This document shows positions 17,725-29,606 of a stretch of DNA of 57,633 nucleotides, one piece after another. The notes beneath the pieces were generated by a model, which saw only the letters and a program-made list of their open reading frames with translations, was not told the origin of the DNA and did not search any database. The position numbers and the translations under genes were made by a program. This stretch comes from Nitrospirota bacterium. GTDB taxonomy: Bacteria; Nitrospirota; Thermodesulfovibrionia; Thermodesulfovibrionales; JdFR-88. The stretch spans positions 1 to 57,633 of the forward strand of contig JAJYJB010000003.1 of assembly GCA_021789735.1 (NCBI GenBank), read 5' to 3'. The first letter of the stretch is position 1. Each line of letters opens with the position of its first letter.

Positions 17725-18237
17725 ATGAAAAAGACAAAGACACTTCTTTTTGCGGCATTGATGCTGTCGGCCGTTTTTTTTGCTTCCGGCGTGGCGCTTG
17801 CGGCAGGCGGCACAAGCCTCCCAATGGGCGGCATGATGGGCGGGTATTGCGCCAAATGCCCTTCCTATATGGGTGGCATGCCGATGCGTGGCTGGGGCAT
17901 GCGGCGCTGGGCAATGCATGGTGAGGTGGAGCGCGGGATGATGATGGGCGGGCTTTCAGGCATGGACATATCCCCCGCGCTGAAAGCGGAGTTCATGAAA
18001 GCCATGATGCAAAGCATGATAAGAAACGCCCTGCAGGACCCCGAAATCAAGGCCTTCCTTGACTCCACGGCAGCCCTCCGTAAGGACCTCGTCATGAGGG
18101 AGTTCGAATATTTCGAGGCCTTCAGGAACCCGAAGACCACACCGGCGGAGCTTTCAAAACTGAAGTCCGGCATAATGGACCTGAAGGCAAAGATCAGGGA
18201 GAAAATGGCCTCTCTAAAACCATGGGCGGCGAAATAA
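17725..18237 (+). CDS. Met-rich periplasmic metal-binding protein (ZraP/Spy-like)
   Basis: The ATG at 17725 follows AGGAGG by 8 nt; an upstream in-frame ATG lacks a ribosome site. The 170-residue product has a signal peptide ending near ALAAGG. The mature N-terminus is rich in Met, Gly and His, with a CxxC (YCAKCPSYM) and repeated MGG/GM motifs typical of copper binding. The helical C-terminal half (about 95-165) resembles the LTxxQ/ZraP-type fold. Two genes downstream is the copper ATPase CopA, so a role in sequestering periplasmic Cu or in envelope metal stress is likely. The family assignment rests on composition and context. Confidence 0.75.
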   Translation: MKKTKTLLFAALMLSAVFFASGVALAAGGTSLPMGGMMGGYCAKCPSYMGGMPMRGWGMRRWAMHGEVERGMMMGGLSGMDISPALKAEFMKAMMQSMIRNALQDPEIKAFLDSTAALRKDLVMREFEYFEAFRNPKTTPAELSKLKSGIMDLKAKIREKMASLKPWAAK

Positions 18238-18262
18238 AAAACTTTCTCTTTTTCCGGACACC

Positions 18263-18883
18263 ATGAACATCAATTTCCTCGAAAGGCTCATGACCAACAG
18301 CCCCATCAGGGCCTTTTTGCAGAAACAGGTGGAGGGGCCAAGGCTCAGGTCCATGGCATTAAAAGAACGTTATCCCATCTGTCTTGAGCTTGGCTGCGGA
18401 GACGGCAGGGGCGTCCAGATCATAACAGGGCTCTTCGGGGCCGAAAAGGTAACGGCAACCGACATAGACCCCGCCCAGCTCGACCGGGCAAGAAAACGTC
18501 TTTTGTCGGAAGGACATTATGAAAAAAGGGTGCAATTCCGGCTGGAAAGCGCCATGGACCTCTCCATCGAGCCTGATGGTCACTATGACGCGGTATTTGC
18601 CTTCGGCGTGGTCCACCACACGGAGGATTGGCGAAAGGCGGTGCGAGAGATAAAACGGGTATTAAAACCGGGAGGCGAATATTTTTTTGACGAGCTTTTG
18701 AAAGGGTTTTTACAAAGCGTCCCGGTGAGGACGGCAACAAGGCACCCGGAAGGGGGGATGTTCAGCGCGGAGGAGTTTACAGGGTATCTCCTGCAGTCCG
18801 GCTTCGGGCTTGCAGGCCGGTGGCAGTGGGATGGCATCTGGCTTCTGGGCTCAGCGGTGAAACAACCGTCCGGTTCAGGTTAA
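18263..18883 (+). CDS. class I SAM-dependent methyltransferase
   Basis: The 206-residue protein has motif [11 protein letters not shown], an acidic post-I loop (TATDIDPAQ), motif [17 protein letters not shown] and motif [14 protein letters not shown]. It is therefore a soluble SAM methyltransferase of the Methyltransf_11/25 type. It lies 25 nt after the Met-rich metal protein and 8 nt before copA, so it is part of that operon, which is unusual company for a methyltransferase. No substrate can be inferred from the sequence. The ribosome site is weak. Confidence 0.85.
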   Translation: MNINFLERLMTNSPIRAFLQKQVEGPRLRSMALKERYPICLELGCGDGRGVQIITGLFGAEKVTATDIDPAQLDRARKRLLSEGHYEKRVQFRLESAMDLSIEPDGHYDAVFAFGVVHHTEDWRKAVREIKRVLKPGGEYFFDELLKGFLQSVPVRTATRHPEGGMFSAEEFTGYLLQSGFGLAGRWQWDGIWLLGSAVKQPSGSG

Positions 18884-18891
18884 TATTATGT

Positions 18892-21354
18892 ATGGAGCAA
18901 AAGCGCATAGACATCCCGGTTACCGGCATGAGCTGCGCCGCTTGCGCCGCCAGGATAGAGTCCGCCCTGGCAAAAACCCCGGGGGTGAAAGAGGCCTCCA
19001 TCAACTTTGCCGCAGGGCGCGCGCACCTGCTTTTTGACCCGGACCAGGCCACTGCAGCAGATTTTATAGATACCGTTAAGAAGCTTGGGTACGGGGCGTC
19101 CACATCATCCATCTCCATTCCCATAAAAGGCATGTCCTGCGCAGCCTGCGCGGCGCGCCTTCAGAGGATACTTCAGAAAATGGACGGCGTGATATCCGCC
19201 CAGGTGAATTTCGCCGCCGAAAAGGCTGTGATCGAATACATCCCGTCCCAGACCGGCCCCAGGGAGTTCAGGGAGGCCGTGGCAGGCGCGGGGTTCGAAG
19301 CGGCTGAAGCGCAGACAGGGGAAGACGCCGTCTCCAGGGAGCAGCGGGAAAGGGAAACCCATTACAAAAGCCTTAAAAACAGGGTCCTCGCGGGCGCGCT
19401 CCTGACTCTGCCCATCTTCCTCATCATGTATTGGCACATGCTCGGACTGGACGCGCTCTTTGCATTTCGCCTGCCGCTTCGGACAGAATTTCTTATCCAG
19501 CTTGTCCTTGCCACCCCGGTGCAGTTCTGGATCGGAAGACAGTTTTACCGGGGCGCCATTTCGGCGGCCAGGCACCGCACGACAGATATGAACACGCTTA
19601 TAGCGGTGGGCACATCCGCCGCCTATACGTACAGCGTGCTGGCCACCTTCTTCCCGTCCATGTTCCAGATAAAAGGTTTTGGCGCCCCTTCCGTCTACTT
19701 CGACACCTCCTCCGCCATCGTCGTGCTGATACTTCTTGGAAGGACGCTTGAGGCAAGGGCAAAAGGGCAGACCTCCGAGGCCGTAAAAAAACTGATCGGT
19801 CTCAAACCGGCAACGGCCCGCCTGGCAAAGGATGGCGATGAAAAGGACGTTCCTATCGACGACGTGCAGATAGGAGACCTTGTGGTGGTTCGGCCCGGTG
19901 AAAAGGTGCCGGTAGACGGCATCGTAAGGGAAGGCCATTCGACAGTCGATGAATCCATGATAAGCGGGGAACCCATGCCTGTTGAAAAAAAGGCCGGAGA
20001 CCAGGTGATAGGGGGCACCATCAACAAGACAGGCTCGTTCCGGTTCGAAGCGCTGAAGGTGGGCAGGCAGACGATGCTTGCCAGGATAATCGAGCTTGTG
20101 GAGCAGGCCCAGGGCACAAAACCGCCGATAGCCAGGCTTGCGGACAAGATCGCCTCCTATTTTGTCCCAACGGTCATGGCGGTGGCCGCCCTCACCTTTG
20201 CCGTATGGTACCTTGCCGGGCCAGCCCCGGCGTTCACCTATGCGTTCCTCAACTTCATAGCGGTGCTCATCGTGGCCTGCCCGTGCTCGCTGGGGCTTGC
20301 CACCCCGACCTCCATAATGGTCGGCACAGGCAAGGGGGCTGAAAACGGAATACTCATCCGCGGAGGCCTCGCCCTGGAGACCGCCTGCAAGCTGGATGCT
20401 ATCGTTTTTGACAAGACCGGCACGATAACCGTAGGGAGGCCGGAGCTGACCGGAGTGGAAACGAATGGGAAATACCGCCCCGCGGAGCTTCTCTTCTACG
20501 CCGCAGGCGCCGAGAAGGGCTCCGAGCACCCGCTGGCCCCCGCCGTGCTTAAGGCCGCGCAGGACATGGGGATAAAGCCTCCTGACCCGCAAGACTTTGA
20601 GGCCGTACCGGGCCGCGGCATAAAAGCGGTCGTTGAGGGCAGGCATATTGTTTTTGGCAGCCCGCTCATGCTGAATGAAGAAAACATGGGTTTTGCCGAG
20701 TTTGCCAGCGCGGTGGAGAGAATATCAGCGGACGGGAAAACCCCGGTCCTGCTTGCCATAGATGGAGCCCCCGCAGGGGTGCTCGCAGTGGCGGACACCG
20801 TGAAGGAAAACTCAAGGGAAGCGGTGCGAGCGCTTTCCGGAATGGGCCTGGAGGTGGTCCTTCTGACAGGGGACAATGCCGCGACGGCAGGGCATATAGC
20901 CAGGCAAGTAGGCATAGAAAGGGTCTTTGCGGAGATCCTGCCTGAAGACAAGGCCAGGACCGTGAAAAAGCTGCAGGCAGAGGGGAAGCGCGTGGCCATG
21001 GTGGGAGACGGCATAAATGACGCACCCGCTCTTGCCCAGGCCGATATCGGGATAGCCCTCGGGACCGGAACGGACGTCGCCATCGAGGCGGCCGACGTCA
21101 CCCTTATAAGCGGAGACCTGAAAGGTGTAGTCTCCGCAATAGCGCTTTCAAAGGCCACCATGAGAAACATAAGACAAAACCTGTTCTGGGCCTTTGCCTA
21201 CAACGTCGTGCTCATACCTGTTGCTGCCGGCGTGCTGTTTCCTTTCGCGGGCATCCTGTTAAACCCTATATTCGCCGCGGCCGCGATGGGGATGTCCTCC
21301 GTGACGGTCGTCTCGAATGCCCTCAGGCTGAGGCGTTTCAAGGCCCCTCTCTGA
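18892..21354 (+). CDS. copA: Cu(+)-exporting P1B-type ATPase
   Basis: CopA pumps cytoplasmic Cu(I) across the inner membrane. Starting at ATG 18892 gives 820 residues; a longer in-frame start lies inside the methyltransferase gene. Two heavy-metal-associated domains carry GMSCAAC (C15/C18 and C83/C86). The membrane metal site has CPC in [13 protein letters not shown] in FAYNVVLIP and MxxSS in [10 protein letters not shown], the Cu(I) (P1B-1) signature. Also present are the phosphorylation motif DKTGTI, SGE in the actuator domain, the SEHPL motif and [10 protein letters not shown]. It lies downstream of the Met-rich periplasmic protein, forming a copper-tolerance set. No CsoR or CueR regulator is present here. 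Confidence 0.97.
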   Translation: MEQKRIDIPVTGMSCAACAARIESALAKTPGVKEASINFAAGRAHLLFDPDQATAADFIDTVKKLGYGASTSSISIPIKGMSCAACAARLQRILQKMDGVISAQVNFAAEKAVIEYIPSQTGPREFREAVAGAGFEAAEAQTGEDAVSREQRERETHYKSLKNRVLAGALLTLPIFLIMYWHMLGLDALFAFRLPLRTEFLIQLVLATPVQFWIGRQFYRGAISAARHRTTDMNTLIAVGTSAAYTYSVLATFFPSMFQIKGFGAPSVYFDTSSAIVVLILLGRTLEARAKGQTSEAVKKLIGLKPATARLAKDGDEKDVPIDDVQIGDLVVVRPGEKVPVDGIVREGHSTVDESMISGEPMPVEKKAGDQVIGGTINKTGSFRFEALKVGRQTMLARIIELVEQAQGTKPPIARLADKIASYFVPTVMAVAALTFAVWYLAGPAPAFTYAFLNFIAVLIVACPCSLGLATPTSIMVGTGKGAENGILIRGGLALETACKLDAIVFDKTGTITVGRPELTGVETNGKYRPAELLFYAAGAEKGSEHPLAPAVLKAAQDMGIKPPDPQDFEAVPGRGIKAVVEGRHIVFGSPLMLNEENMGFAEFASAVERISADGKTPVLLAIDGAPAGVLAVADTVKENSREAVRALSGMGLEVVLLTGDNAATAGHIARQVGIERVFAEILPEDKARTVKKLQAEGKRVAMVGDGINDAPALAQADIGIALGTGTDVAIEAADVTLISGDLKGVVSAIALSKATMRNIRQNLFWAFAYNVVLIPVAAGVLFPFAGILLNPIFAAAAMGMSSVTVVSNALRLRRFKAPL

Positions 21355-21451
21355 ATTTTCAGCCTCCTTTTCTTGAATTTAGCTTTCCCGATGTGTGATA
21401 ATCGCCTCTGCATATAAAAATTCTTTTTCTTGCAAAGGAGGCTTTTCCGGG

Positions 21452-23449
21452 ATGGCCAGGATTGACGATCTGTGCATAAATACCATAAAGATGCTTGCCG
21501 TGGATGCGGTGGAGAAAGCAAACTCCGGGCATCCGGGGATGCCGCTGGGCGATGCCGCCATGGCATACGTGCTTTGGACAAAGGCGCTCAGGCACAACCC
21601 CAAAAACCCGCTCTGGCAAAACCGGGACAGGTTCGTCCTTTCGGCCGGCCACGGCTCCATGCTCTTATACAGCCTGCTGCATCTCACCGGGTACAGGATA
21701 TCCATCGAGGACATAAAGAACTTCCGCCAGTGGGGGAGCGCCACTCCCGGACATCCGGAGATAAGCCGCCAGCACGGCATAGAGACCACCACAGGCCCCC
21801 TGGGGCAGGGTTTTGCCACGGGGGTCGGAATGGCGATGGCGGAAAAGCGCCTGCGTGACCTGTTCAACAAGCCAGGCTTTCCCGTGATCGACTATAACAT
21901 CTATGGCATCCTGAGCGACGGCGACATGATGGAAGGCGTCCAGTCCGAGGCCGCTTCACTCGCGGGCCATCTGGGGCTGGGTAAGATAATTTACCTTTAT
22001 TCCGACAACAGGATAACCATCGAGGGAAAGACAGACCTTTCCTTCTCCGAGGACGTTGGCGCACGCTACGCAGCATATGGCTGGCATGTCCAGAAGGTGG
22101 ACGGCTACGACCTGCGGGGTATCGCAGGGGCGCTTGCGGCAGCAAAGAAGGAGAAAGGCCGTCCCTCCCTGATAATCGCGCGCACCAAAATAGCCCAGGG
22201 ATGCCCCACTCTTGAAAACACGTCAAAGGCCCACGGCGCCCCTATCGGAGAAGAGGAAGACAGGCGTTTAAAACAGTTTTGCAACTGGCCAAGCAAAAAG
22301 TTCTACGTCCCCAAAGAGGCTTCCAGCGAGATGCTGAAGGCGGTAAAGAGGGGCAAAGCTGACGAGGCCGCCTGGCTTTCCATGATGTCCAGGTACAGGA
22401 AAAAACATCTTGGGCTGGCCGCGATGTGGGACAATTTCATTTCCGGCAAATTCGAGGACGGCTGGGAAGAAGCCTTCCCTGCTTTCAAACCGGGCGATTC
22501 CATCGCCACAAGGAGCGCCTCCGGCAAGGTGCTGAATGCTATCGCCTCCAAAGTGCCTCAACTGATCGGCGGCTCGGCGGACCTTGCCCCCTCCAATAAC
22601 ACTTATATAAAAGACAGGGGGGATTTTACCCGTGAACGCTCCGGAGGAAATATACATTTTGGCGTAAGGGAGCACGCCATGGGCGCCATTTTAAACGGCA
22701 TGGCCTTAAGCGGGATGCTTCTGCCCTATGGCGGGACCTTCCTTGTGTTTTCCGATTTCACAAGGCCTTCGCTCAGGCTCTCCTCCCTGATGCAAACGCA
22801 TGCGATATACGTGTTCACCCACGACTCCGTCGGCGTGGGAGAGGACGGGCCGACACACCAGCCCATTGAGCACATGGCAAGCCAGAGGGCGATGCCGGGG
22901 CTTATGGTCATGAGACCCGCAGACGCAAATGAGACCGCAGAGGCATGGAAGTTTGCCCTGACGCACAACGGGCCCACAAGCCTGGTGCTTTCAAGACAGA
23001 ACCTGCCCGTCCTGGACCGCAGAAAAAACGGATACGCGCCAGCCTCGGGAGTCAAAAGAGGGGCATATGTGCTTTCAGATTTTTCTCCCAGGGGCGCTCA
23101 GGACCTGATACTGCTGGGCTCCGGCTCCGAGGTGCATCTGTGCCTGGAGGCCGCGCGCATTCTCAGGGACAAAAAGATAAACGTGCGCGTTGTGAACATG
23201 GCGTGCTGGAGGCTTTTTGACAGCCAGTCCCAGGCCTATATAAACAAGGTCCTTCCTCCGTCTGTTGAAAAAAGGCTGGCCGTTGAGGCCGCCTCCCCGT
23301 TCGGCTGGCACAAATATACCGGCTCAAAAGGGACGGTCATCGGCATAGACCACTTCGGGGCGTCAGCGCCGGGAAAAATCGTTTTTGAGAAGTTCGGCTT
23401 TACCGTGGAAAATGTGGTAAAAAGGGCGATGGCCCTGCTTAAAGATTAA
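21452..23449 (+). CDS. tkt: transketolase
   Basis: Transketolase moves two-carbon ketol units in the pentose phosphate or Calvin cycles using thiamine diphosphate. The chosen ATG has AAAGGAGG 10 nt upstream and yields 665 residues, the normal full length. Visible motifs are [33 protein letters not shown], the ThDP-binding GDGDMMEG(V)...N region ([22 protein letters not shown]), FGVREHAMG with the catalytic Glu, and [18 protein letters not shown]. The 3' end overlaps the convergent HAD gene by 11 nt. It stands alone on its strand, with an AT-rich leader after copA. Confidence 0.97.
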   Translation: MARIDDLCINTIKMLAVDAVEKANSGHPGMPLGDAAMAYVLWTKALRHNPKNPLWQNRDRFVLSAGHGSMLLYSLLHLTGYRISIEDIKNFRQWGSATPGHPEISRQHGIETTTGPLGQGFATGVGMAMAEKRLRDLFNKPGFPVIDYNIYGILSDGDMMEGVQSEAASLAGHLGLGKIIYLYSDNRITIEGKTDLSFSEDVGARYAAYGWHVQKVDGYDLRGIAGALAAAKKEKGRPSLIIARTKIAQGCPTLENTSKAHGAPIGEEEDRRLKQFCNWPSKKFYVPKEASSEMLKAVKRGKADEAAWLSMMSRYRKKHLGLAAMWDNFISGKFEDGWEEAFPAFKPGDSIATRSASGKVLNAIASKVPQLIGGSADLAPSNNTYIKDRGDFTRERSGGNIHFGVREHAMGAILNGMALSGMLLPYGGTFLVFSDFTRPSLRLSSLMQTHAIYVFTHDSVGVGEDGPTHQPIEHMASQRAMPGLMVMRPADANETAEAWKFALTHNGPTSLVLSRQNLPVLDRRKNGYAPASGVKRGAYVLSDFSPRGAQDLILLGSGSEVHLCLEAARILRDKKINVRVVNMACWRLFDSQSQAYINKVLPPSVEKRLAVEAASPFGWHKYTGSKGTVIGIDHFGASAPGKIVFEKFGFTVENVVKRAMALLKD

Positions 23450-24119
23450 GGCTCCTTAGAAAAGAGGCCGTATCCGACAGGTCGTTAAGGACCGCATCGG
23501 CTCGCGTGGCAAGGAGCTCCGCGACGCTGTAGCCGCCAGTGGCCACGGCCACCGCGCGTGCGCTGTGCAGCTTCGCGCACTCAACATCGCGAGGGGTGTC
23601 TCCCACTACCACGCAATCACCGGAAGACAGTCCGGCATGGGGATGGAGCAGCCTGAACCTTTCGAGCGCTATGGGAAGAAGGGCGTTTCTGTCCGCATGG
23701 TCACTGCCGAATGCGCCCGCGGGGAAATAGCCGTTTAAACCGAAGGGCGCCAGCTTTATCCTGGCCCCTTCCTCTATGTTTCCGGTAAGAAGCCCGGTTG
23801 TGACACCGTTTAATACCTGGAGGGCATTGAGCGCCTCCCTGACTCCGGGTTTAAGCCTCTTCCGGGGATTTTTGTCCACTCCCGCCCTGAGATGCTCCAG
23901 ATATAGGCGGGTGAACCTCGGCATCTGGCCATCCAGGGCAACCCCGTGCCTGTCAAGCGCTTCCATGATTATCTCCGTGTCCGTCTTCCCCGCCATATTT
24001 ATGCCCTGAAACGCTTTATCTATGGAAAACATCTGAAGGAAAGCCTCGTTCATCGCCCTTGAGCCAGCCCCGCCCGACTCCAGCAGGGTGCCGTCTATAT
24101 CGAAGAGGACCAGTTTCAC
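23439..24119 (-). CDS. HAD-family phosphatase (Gph-like)
   Basis: The 226-residue protein has HAD motif [12 protein letters not shown], with a nucleophilic Asp and acid/base Asp. It also has a helical C1 cap, a motif II Thr near GLLTGN, and motif [16 protein letters not shown]. This resembles phosphoglycolate phosphatase or beta-phosphoglucomutase relatives; the true substrate is unknown. The start codon is GTG with no Shine-Dalgarno sequence. TAAAAT at 24126-24131 lies 6 nt upstream, so the mRNA may be leaderless. It converges on transketolase with an 11-nt overlap. Confidence 0.88.
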   Translation of the reverse strand: MKLVLFDIDGTLLESGGAGSRAMNEAFLQMFSIDKAFQGINMAGKTDTEIIMEALDRHGVALDGQMPRFTRLYLEHLRAGVDKNPRKRLKPGVREALNALQVLNGVTTGLLTGNIEEGARIKLAPFGLNGYFPAGAFGSDHADRNALLPIALERFRLLHPHAGLSSGDCVVVGDTPRDVECAKLHSARAVAVATGGYSVAELLATRADAVLNDLSDTASFLRSLNL

Positions 24120-24252
24120 TTTTTTATTTTAAAATATGTGTTCATTTTTTATAAAACTCAAAAACCCGGAAGCTTTCCGGCTATAATATTCGCAAGGGCT
24201 TTTTACTTTACTTTAATTTAACTTAATTTGTTTTGGTTTGATCGCGGGCAAA

Positions 24253-24282
24253 TTGACAATTAGAGGGATTCTTTAGTATTTT
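24253..24282 (+). promoter_or_regulatory. promoter of the tRNA-Pro/tRNA-Arg unit
   Basis: A perfect TTGACA at 24253-24258 is followed after 18 bp by TATTTT at 24277-24282. This would start transcription just before the tRNA-Pro at 24291. Its position makes it the likely stable-RNA promoter for both tRNAs. Confidence 0.6.
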
Positions 24283-24290
24283 ATTCATTT

Positions 24291-24367
<77 letters not shown>

Positions 24368-24370
24368 TAT

Positions 24371-24444
<74 letters not shown>

Positions 24445-24475
24445 CTTATTTAAAGTCATTCTTTGCGTTAGTGGC

Positions 24476-24603
24476 CGCCGCGACCTCTGCGATACAGCGC
24501 GGCGACAGCCGTTTGCCGTATTCATTTGGGCCGCTCCGGTCTAATGTGTGCCTGGCTGCGGGAGACGGCGGGCCCAACGTAGCGAATCCGTCCGTCTCAC
24601 ACA
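24476..24603 (+). other. hairpin-rich region downstream of the tRNA pair
   Basis: No gene is recognised between tRNA-Arg and trpB2, but two strong stems are present. CGCCGCG (24476-24482) pairs with CGCGGCG (24498-24504). GAGACGG (24562-24568) pairs with CCGTCTC (24592-24598) and is flanked by an outer helix TGTGT/ACACA (24545-24549 with 24599-24603). No U-tract follows directly, so this does not look like a simple terminator. It could be tRNA-operon trailer structure or a small structured RNA on either strand. Confidence 0.3.
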
Positions 24604-24631
24604 AAACCCTGAAGAGCCGTAAAAAAAGCCT

Positions 24632-25984
24632 TTAGCCTATCTTTGGCAATTTCAAAAGCGCTTCCTTGATCAGCTCCGCCGGGTATTCGTAGTCCACAAG
24701 CTTGCCTGACAGATAGTTATCATAGGCGGCCATGTCGAAATTCCCGTGCCCGCTAAGGTTGAAGAGTATTACCCTTTCCTTTTGCTCCTCTTTTGCGGCC
24801 AGCGCTTCGTCTACGGCGCCGCGGATGGCGTGCGCGGATTCCGGGGCGGGAATGATGCCCTCTGTTCTTGCAAACAGGAGGCCTGCTTCGAAAACGGAGG
24901 TCTGTCCGTAGGCCTTTGCCTCTATAAGGCCGTCATGGTAGAGCTGGCAGACAAGGGGCGCATCCGCGTGATAGCGCAGGCCGCCCGCATGAATGCCGGG
25001 CGGCACGAAGTCATGCCCCAGCGTGTACATCATGAGATACGGCGTAAGTCCGGCGGTGTCGCCAAAATCATATCTGAACTCTCCCCTGGTCAGCGTAGGG
25101 CATGAGGCGGGCTCCACGGCCACTGCCCGTAAGGCCTTGCCCTCTATCTTGTCCTTCAGAAACGGAAAGGCGATCCCTCCAAGATTGCTGCCGCCCCCGC
25201 AGGCGGCGAGTATCACATCCGGATAGTCCCCCGTCATCTCCATCTGTTTTTTCGCCTCCAGGCCGATTATGCTCTGGTGAAGAAGGACATGGTTGAGGAC
25301 AGAGCCAAGGGCGTAATTGGTGTCGGGATGAGTGGCTGCGTCCTCGACCGCCTCCGAAATGGCTATGCCTAAACTTCCGGGATTCCCGGGATCAGCCGCC
25401 AGGATTTTCCTCCCGGATCCGGTCAATCCGGAAGGGCTGGGGTGAACATCCGCCCCCCAGGTCTGCATTGCCATCTTCCTGTACGGCTTTTGCTCATAGC
25501 TTACCCTGACCATATAAACGGTTACGGCAAGGCCCATGAGCCTGCCGGCAAACGCCAAAGCGGAGCCCCACTGGCCAGCCCCCGTTTCGGTGGCAAGCCT
25601 TTTTATGCCGGCCTTCTTATTGTAATAGGCCTGGGGCACGGAAGTATTCGGCTTGTGGCTGCCGGCGGGGCTTACGCCCTCATATTTGTAATAAATCCTT
25701 GCCGGCGTATTTAACGCCTTTTCAAGGGAAAAGGCCCTGAAGAGCGGCGTTGGCCTCCAGAGGGAATAAATATCGAGCACCTCATCCGGTATGCCGATCC
25801 AACGCTCGGTCGAGACCTCCTGCTCTATCAGACTCATCGGGAAGATAGGGCTTAGGTCCTCGGGACCCACCGGTTTCAGCGTGGCCGGATGCAAAGGAGG
25901 CGCAGGCAGTCGCGGCATGTCGGCCATTATGTTATACCAGCTCTTTGGGAGCTCCTTTTCATCAAGAAGTATCTTTCTTTGCAT
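24632..25984 (-). CDS. trpB: tryptophan synthase beta chain, TrpB2 type
   Basis: TrpB condenses indole with serine using PLP. The 450-residue length and the extended N-terminus mark the TrpB2 subfamily, which can function without TrpA. The PLP lysine is in AGSHKPNTS. The phosphate-binding loop is [11 protein letters not shown], and [16 protein letters not shown] matches the conserved catalytic-Glu region. The start has AAGGAG 7 nt upstream. No other trp gene is near, so it probably acts as a stand-alone indole salvage enzyme or serine deaminase-like protein. Confidence 0.95.
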   Translation of the reverse strand: MQRKILLDEKELPKSWYNIMADMPRLPAPPLHPATLKPVGPEDLSPIFPMSLIEQEVSTERWIGIPDEVLDIYSLWRPTPLFRAFSLEKALNTPARIYYKYEGVSPAGSHKPNTSVPQAYYNKKAGIKRLATETGAGQWGSALAFAGRLMGLAVTVYMVRVSYEQKPYRKMAMQTWGADVHPSPSGLTGSGRKILAADPGNPGSLGIAISEAVEDAATHPDTNYALGSVLNHVLLHQSIIGLEAKKQMEMTGDYPDVILAACGGGSNLGGIAFPFLKDKIEGKALRAVAVEPASCPTLTRGEFRYDFGDTAGLTPYLMMYTLGHDFVPPGIHAGGLRYHADAPLVCQLYHDGLIEAKAYGQTSVFEAGLLFARTEGIIPAPESAHAIRGAVDEALAAKEEQKERVILFNLSGHGNFDMAAYDNYLSGKLVDYEYPAELIKEALLKLPKIG

Positions 25985-26099
25985 TCTGTTCTCCTTGTTA
26001 AACCAAACCTCTTTTTAAAGCGAATGCATTATTCTAAGCTTTTTAAAACACAGGCCGCAAGGCGCGTGAATTCCATTTAGGAGCGAAAAAATACCACGC

Positions 26100-27023
26100 T
26101 CATTTGGCGGCATACCCGGTCAACCCGGGGTCGACGGACTGCCTTTTGATGGAAAAAAATGCGCCTGTCAGCATTATGGCAATTCCCGCCCATTGACGGG
26201 CGGATACGGGTTCCCTGAACAATCCGATTAACAATAACAGGCTGAAGAGCGGGAATGTCGTGCCCAGGGATATCGCTTTTGAGATGTCCAGGCGTTTAAG
26301 AGCCTCGTACCAGATTATCTTGCCCGCACTGAGAAACACGATGCCGGTCAACAGGATTACCCGCCAATGGACGGCGAGGCCATGAAAAAACCCCATCCTC
26401 TCCCCGGACAAAACGGTAATCAGAAGCAGAAACAGCCCGCCCAGGGAAAACCGCACAAAGAAGACCGTGGGAGGGGACACCAGATTAAGGGCCTTTTTCG
26501 CATAAAAATTGCCAATGGGGTATGTGATAGTGCTGGCGATGATCAGCAAATCCCCCTCGTTGAGCCGGAAACTCTTCATTCGGAAACTGCCGTTGTACAA
26601 AAGCAGCAGCGCGCCCATGAAGACGCCCAAAGAGCCGGCAAGTTTTTCCCTGGTCGTCTTCTCACCGATTAGCGGGGTGAACATGAGCGTAAATATTATC
26701 TCAAAAAGCAGAAGCATCGAGGTGTTTATCCCTGATGTCTTGCTGGAGCCTGTAAAAAACAGGCTGTAAGGGATGATAACAACACAGACGGCTACCATCA
26801 ATAAAGACGGATAGGCCTCTTTTTTCTTCAATTCATGAAATTTGCCCTCGGCGATCATGTGGATAAATGATACGGCTGCGGCCAGGAGCGCGGAGACCGC
26901 CGCGAATTCCATTGGGGGGATTTGGCGGGTGCCGCGATTGACGACCACCGGGAACGCTCCCCACAGCGCGGCGCTGATGAGCGCCAGGACTACCCCCTTT
27001 TTTTCCTCTTCAGCACGCATCAT
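26100..27023 (-). CDS. DMT-superfamily (EamA) transporter
   Basis: About 307 residues with ten predicted membrane helices in two EamA halves. The first half opens VVLALISAALWGAFPVVVNRG; the second includes LLIIASTITYPIGNFYAKKAL. Such proteins export or import metabolites, amino acids or nucleotide sugars across the inner membrane; the substrate is unknown. I chose ATG 27023, with AAGGG 5 nt upstream, over the ATG at 27062, because a TATAAT lies between them on the minus strand and would put transcription start after the upstream ATG. Confidence 0.87.
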   Translation of the reverse strand: MMRAEEEKKGVVLALISAALWGAFPVVVNRGTRQIPPMEFAAVSALLAAAVSFIHMIAEGKFHELKKKEAYPSLLMVAVCVVIIPYSLFFTGSSKTSGINTSMLLLFEIIFTLMFTPLIGEKTTREKLAGSLGVFMGALLLLYNGSFRMKSFRLNEGDLLIIASTITYPIGNFYAKKALNLVSPPTVFFVRFSLGGLFLLLITVLSGERMGFFHGLAVHWRVILLTGIVFLSAGKIIWYEALKRLDISKAISLGTTFPLFSLLLLIGLFREPVSARQWAGIAIMLTGAFFSIKRQSVDPGLTGYAAK

Positions 27024-27062
27024 GGAAACCCTTGCCCGGGCCACATAATTATAACATCCCAT

Positions 27063-27952
<890 letters not shown>

Positions 27953-27980
27953 TAAATTACAGAAATTCCACTGCCTGCAG

Positions 27981-29288
27981 TCAGCGGTCCCTTTTATTAT
28001 TTGGTTCCCTCAACCCCGCGCTCCTTAGCATTGTTGCCATTGTGTTATATCCCTTTTTTTGAGCGATGCTCAGGGCAGTTTCGCCAAACTTATTCTTTGC
28101 ATTGACGTCCACGCCTTTGTTTATAAGGATCGACACAAGGTCCGTAATGCCAATGTCGGCCGCGTTAATCAAGGGCGTATTTCCGTTGTCGTCTCTTGAT
28201 TCCATATCAGCGCCCTCTTCTATCAGAAACCGGGCAAAGTCCACTTGCCAGTGGGTAACCGCCAAGTTCAGGGCACTCATGCCGTTTTTCGTATTTTTAA
28301 AGTTGACATCCGCTCCGCTATCTATCAGGGTCCGGGCAATATTCATTCTATCTTTAAAAACCGTTAACATTAATGCGGTCAGGCCGCGCCCGTTCACAGC
28401 ATTTATGTCCGCACCTCTGTTCACAAGCAGACGTGCAATTCCCTTGTGGCCATCGCCGGCCACCGCCCACATTAACGCGGTCATGCCTATGCGGCTCTTC
28501 GCATTTACATCCCCCCTTTTATCCAGAAGCAGATTCAGGACTTCAGGCTTGTCACAATAGGCCGCAACCATAAGCGCGGTATTGCCGCCTTTGTCCCTTG
28601 CATTTACATCTGCGCCATCGTCTATCAGTAGTTTGGCCAAATCAGCCTTGTCTGAAGCCGCCGAAAACATGAGGGCAGTCAAACCATGCCCGGTCTCCTT
28701 CGCGTTCACGCGGGCCCCCTTTTTTATCAGGATCCGCGCAACATCAATATTCCCATTCGCAGAAGCGACCATTAGCGCCGTTATGCCCGTGCCTGACCTG
28801 GCATTTACATCCGCTCCTTTTGTTATAAGGAGCATCGTTATTTCCGCATAACCCTTTTGTGCTGCCAGCATAAGCGCAGAAAAACCCTTCCCGGATTTTG
28901 CGTTCACGCCGGCGCCCTTTTCAATCAAAAGTTTCGCTATGCCCGGCTTGTTGGCTACAACGGCATACATCAACGGAGTAAAACCATTTTTAGATATCGC
29001 ATTTACATCCGCGCCCTTATTTATCAGTAATTCCGTAATGTCCGCATTGCCGTAAAAAGCGGCATATGCGAGTAATGTATTTCCTTCCTTGTCCTTTGCA
29101 TTTACATCCGCGCCACGGGCCAGCAGCGCGCTGAGCTCACCGATATCGCCATTCCTTATCGCGTAGTAAGCCCTGTTACCGAACTCTCCAGCTGAAGCGC
29201 TAGCTACAAAAAAAATATAAATGCACAGCGTCACAGCCGGAATGAACAAAAAAAATAGTGAATTGTCGGCCCTTTTTCTGACGGTCAC
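27981..29288 (-). CDS. secreted ankyrin-repeat protein
   Basis: The 435-residue product starts at GTG, with GGAG 7 nt upstream. An N-terminal hydrophobic segment (about 10-32, ending near ASAGEF) serves as a signal peptide. From about residue 38 to the end come roughly a dozen ankyrin repeats of about 33 residues, each with a form of LL-KGADVNAK-GTALM-AA. The repeats are strongly alike, so recent internal duplication is likely. Ankyrin arrays bind proteins; export suggests a periplasmic or envelope partner. No catalytic domain is seen. Confidence 0.93.
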   Translation of the reverse strand: MTVRKRADNSLFFLFIPAVTLCIYIFFVASASAGEFGNRAYYAIRNGDIGELSALLARGADVNAKDKEGNTLLAYAAFYGNADITELLINKGADVNAISKNGFTPLMYAVVANKPGIAKLLIEKGAGVNAKSGKGFSALMLAAQKGYAEITMLLITKGADVNARSGTGITALMVASANGNIDVARILIKKGARVNAKETGHGLTALMFSAASDKADLAKLLIDDGADVNARDKGGNTALMVAAYCDKPEVLNLLLDKRGDVNAKSRIGMTALMWAVAGDGHKGIARLLVNRGADINAVNGRGLTALMLTVFKDRMNIARTLIDSGADVNFKNTKNGMSALNLAVTHWQVDFARFLIEEGADMESRDDNGNTPLINAADIGITDLVSILINKGVDVNAKNKFGETALSIAQKKGYNTMATMLRSAGLREPNNKRDR

Positions 29289-29606
29289 TCTTTTTCTCCA
29301 TGTCAGTTTCGTCGAATTTTCCCTTATATGTAACCATTTTTTTCAAAAAAAATCTCACACTTTGGCTTATTAAGACCTTGAGACAGCCCCCCCCCTTTTT
29401 GCGTGCTCCTCTGCATAAAAAAGGGATTCTATCTATTGTACGCCGCAGACCAAATGCCACAGGATTTTCGGTTCAGATTCTACAGATATTCCCGAAGGGC
29501 CGAATTTTTTAAAAACGCCTCTTTTGCAACGGTAACAATACGGGATTGGATGCCGCTCCTTGTTCGGGAATGTGCCCGGCCCGTCCGGTAAATGCCGCAG
29601 ACACCG
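29289..29606. other. intergenic stretch without recognised gene
   Basis: This 318-nt gap lies between the 5' end of the ankyrin gene and the 3' end of the L,D-transpeptidase gene, both on the minus strand. It includes a run of nine C followed by five T near 29387-29400. No convincing coding frame or strong hairpin was seen. Confidence 0.5.

Noticed and set aside
19105..20646. Long open frame of 513 codons on the minus strand inside copA
   Set aside because: It is antisense to a complete, motif-rich CopA and has no recognisable domain; high GC third positions commonly create such frames.
29387..29400. Run of nine C then five T as a phase-variation tract
   Set aside because: It is intergenic, in no gene's reading frame, and not at promoter spacing; it may also be a sequencing-length artefact.
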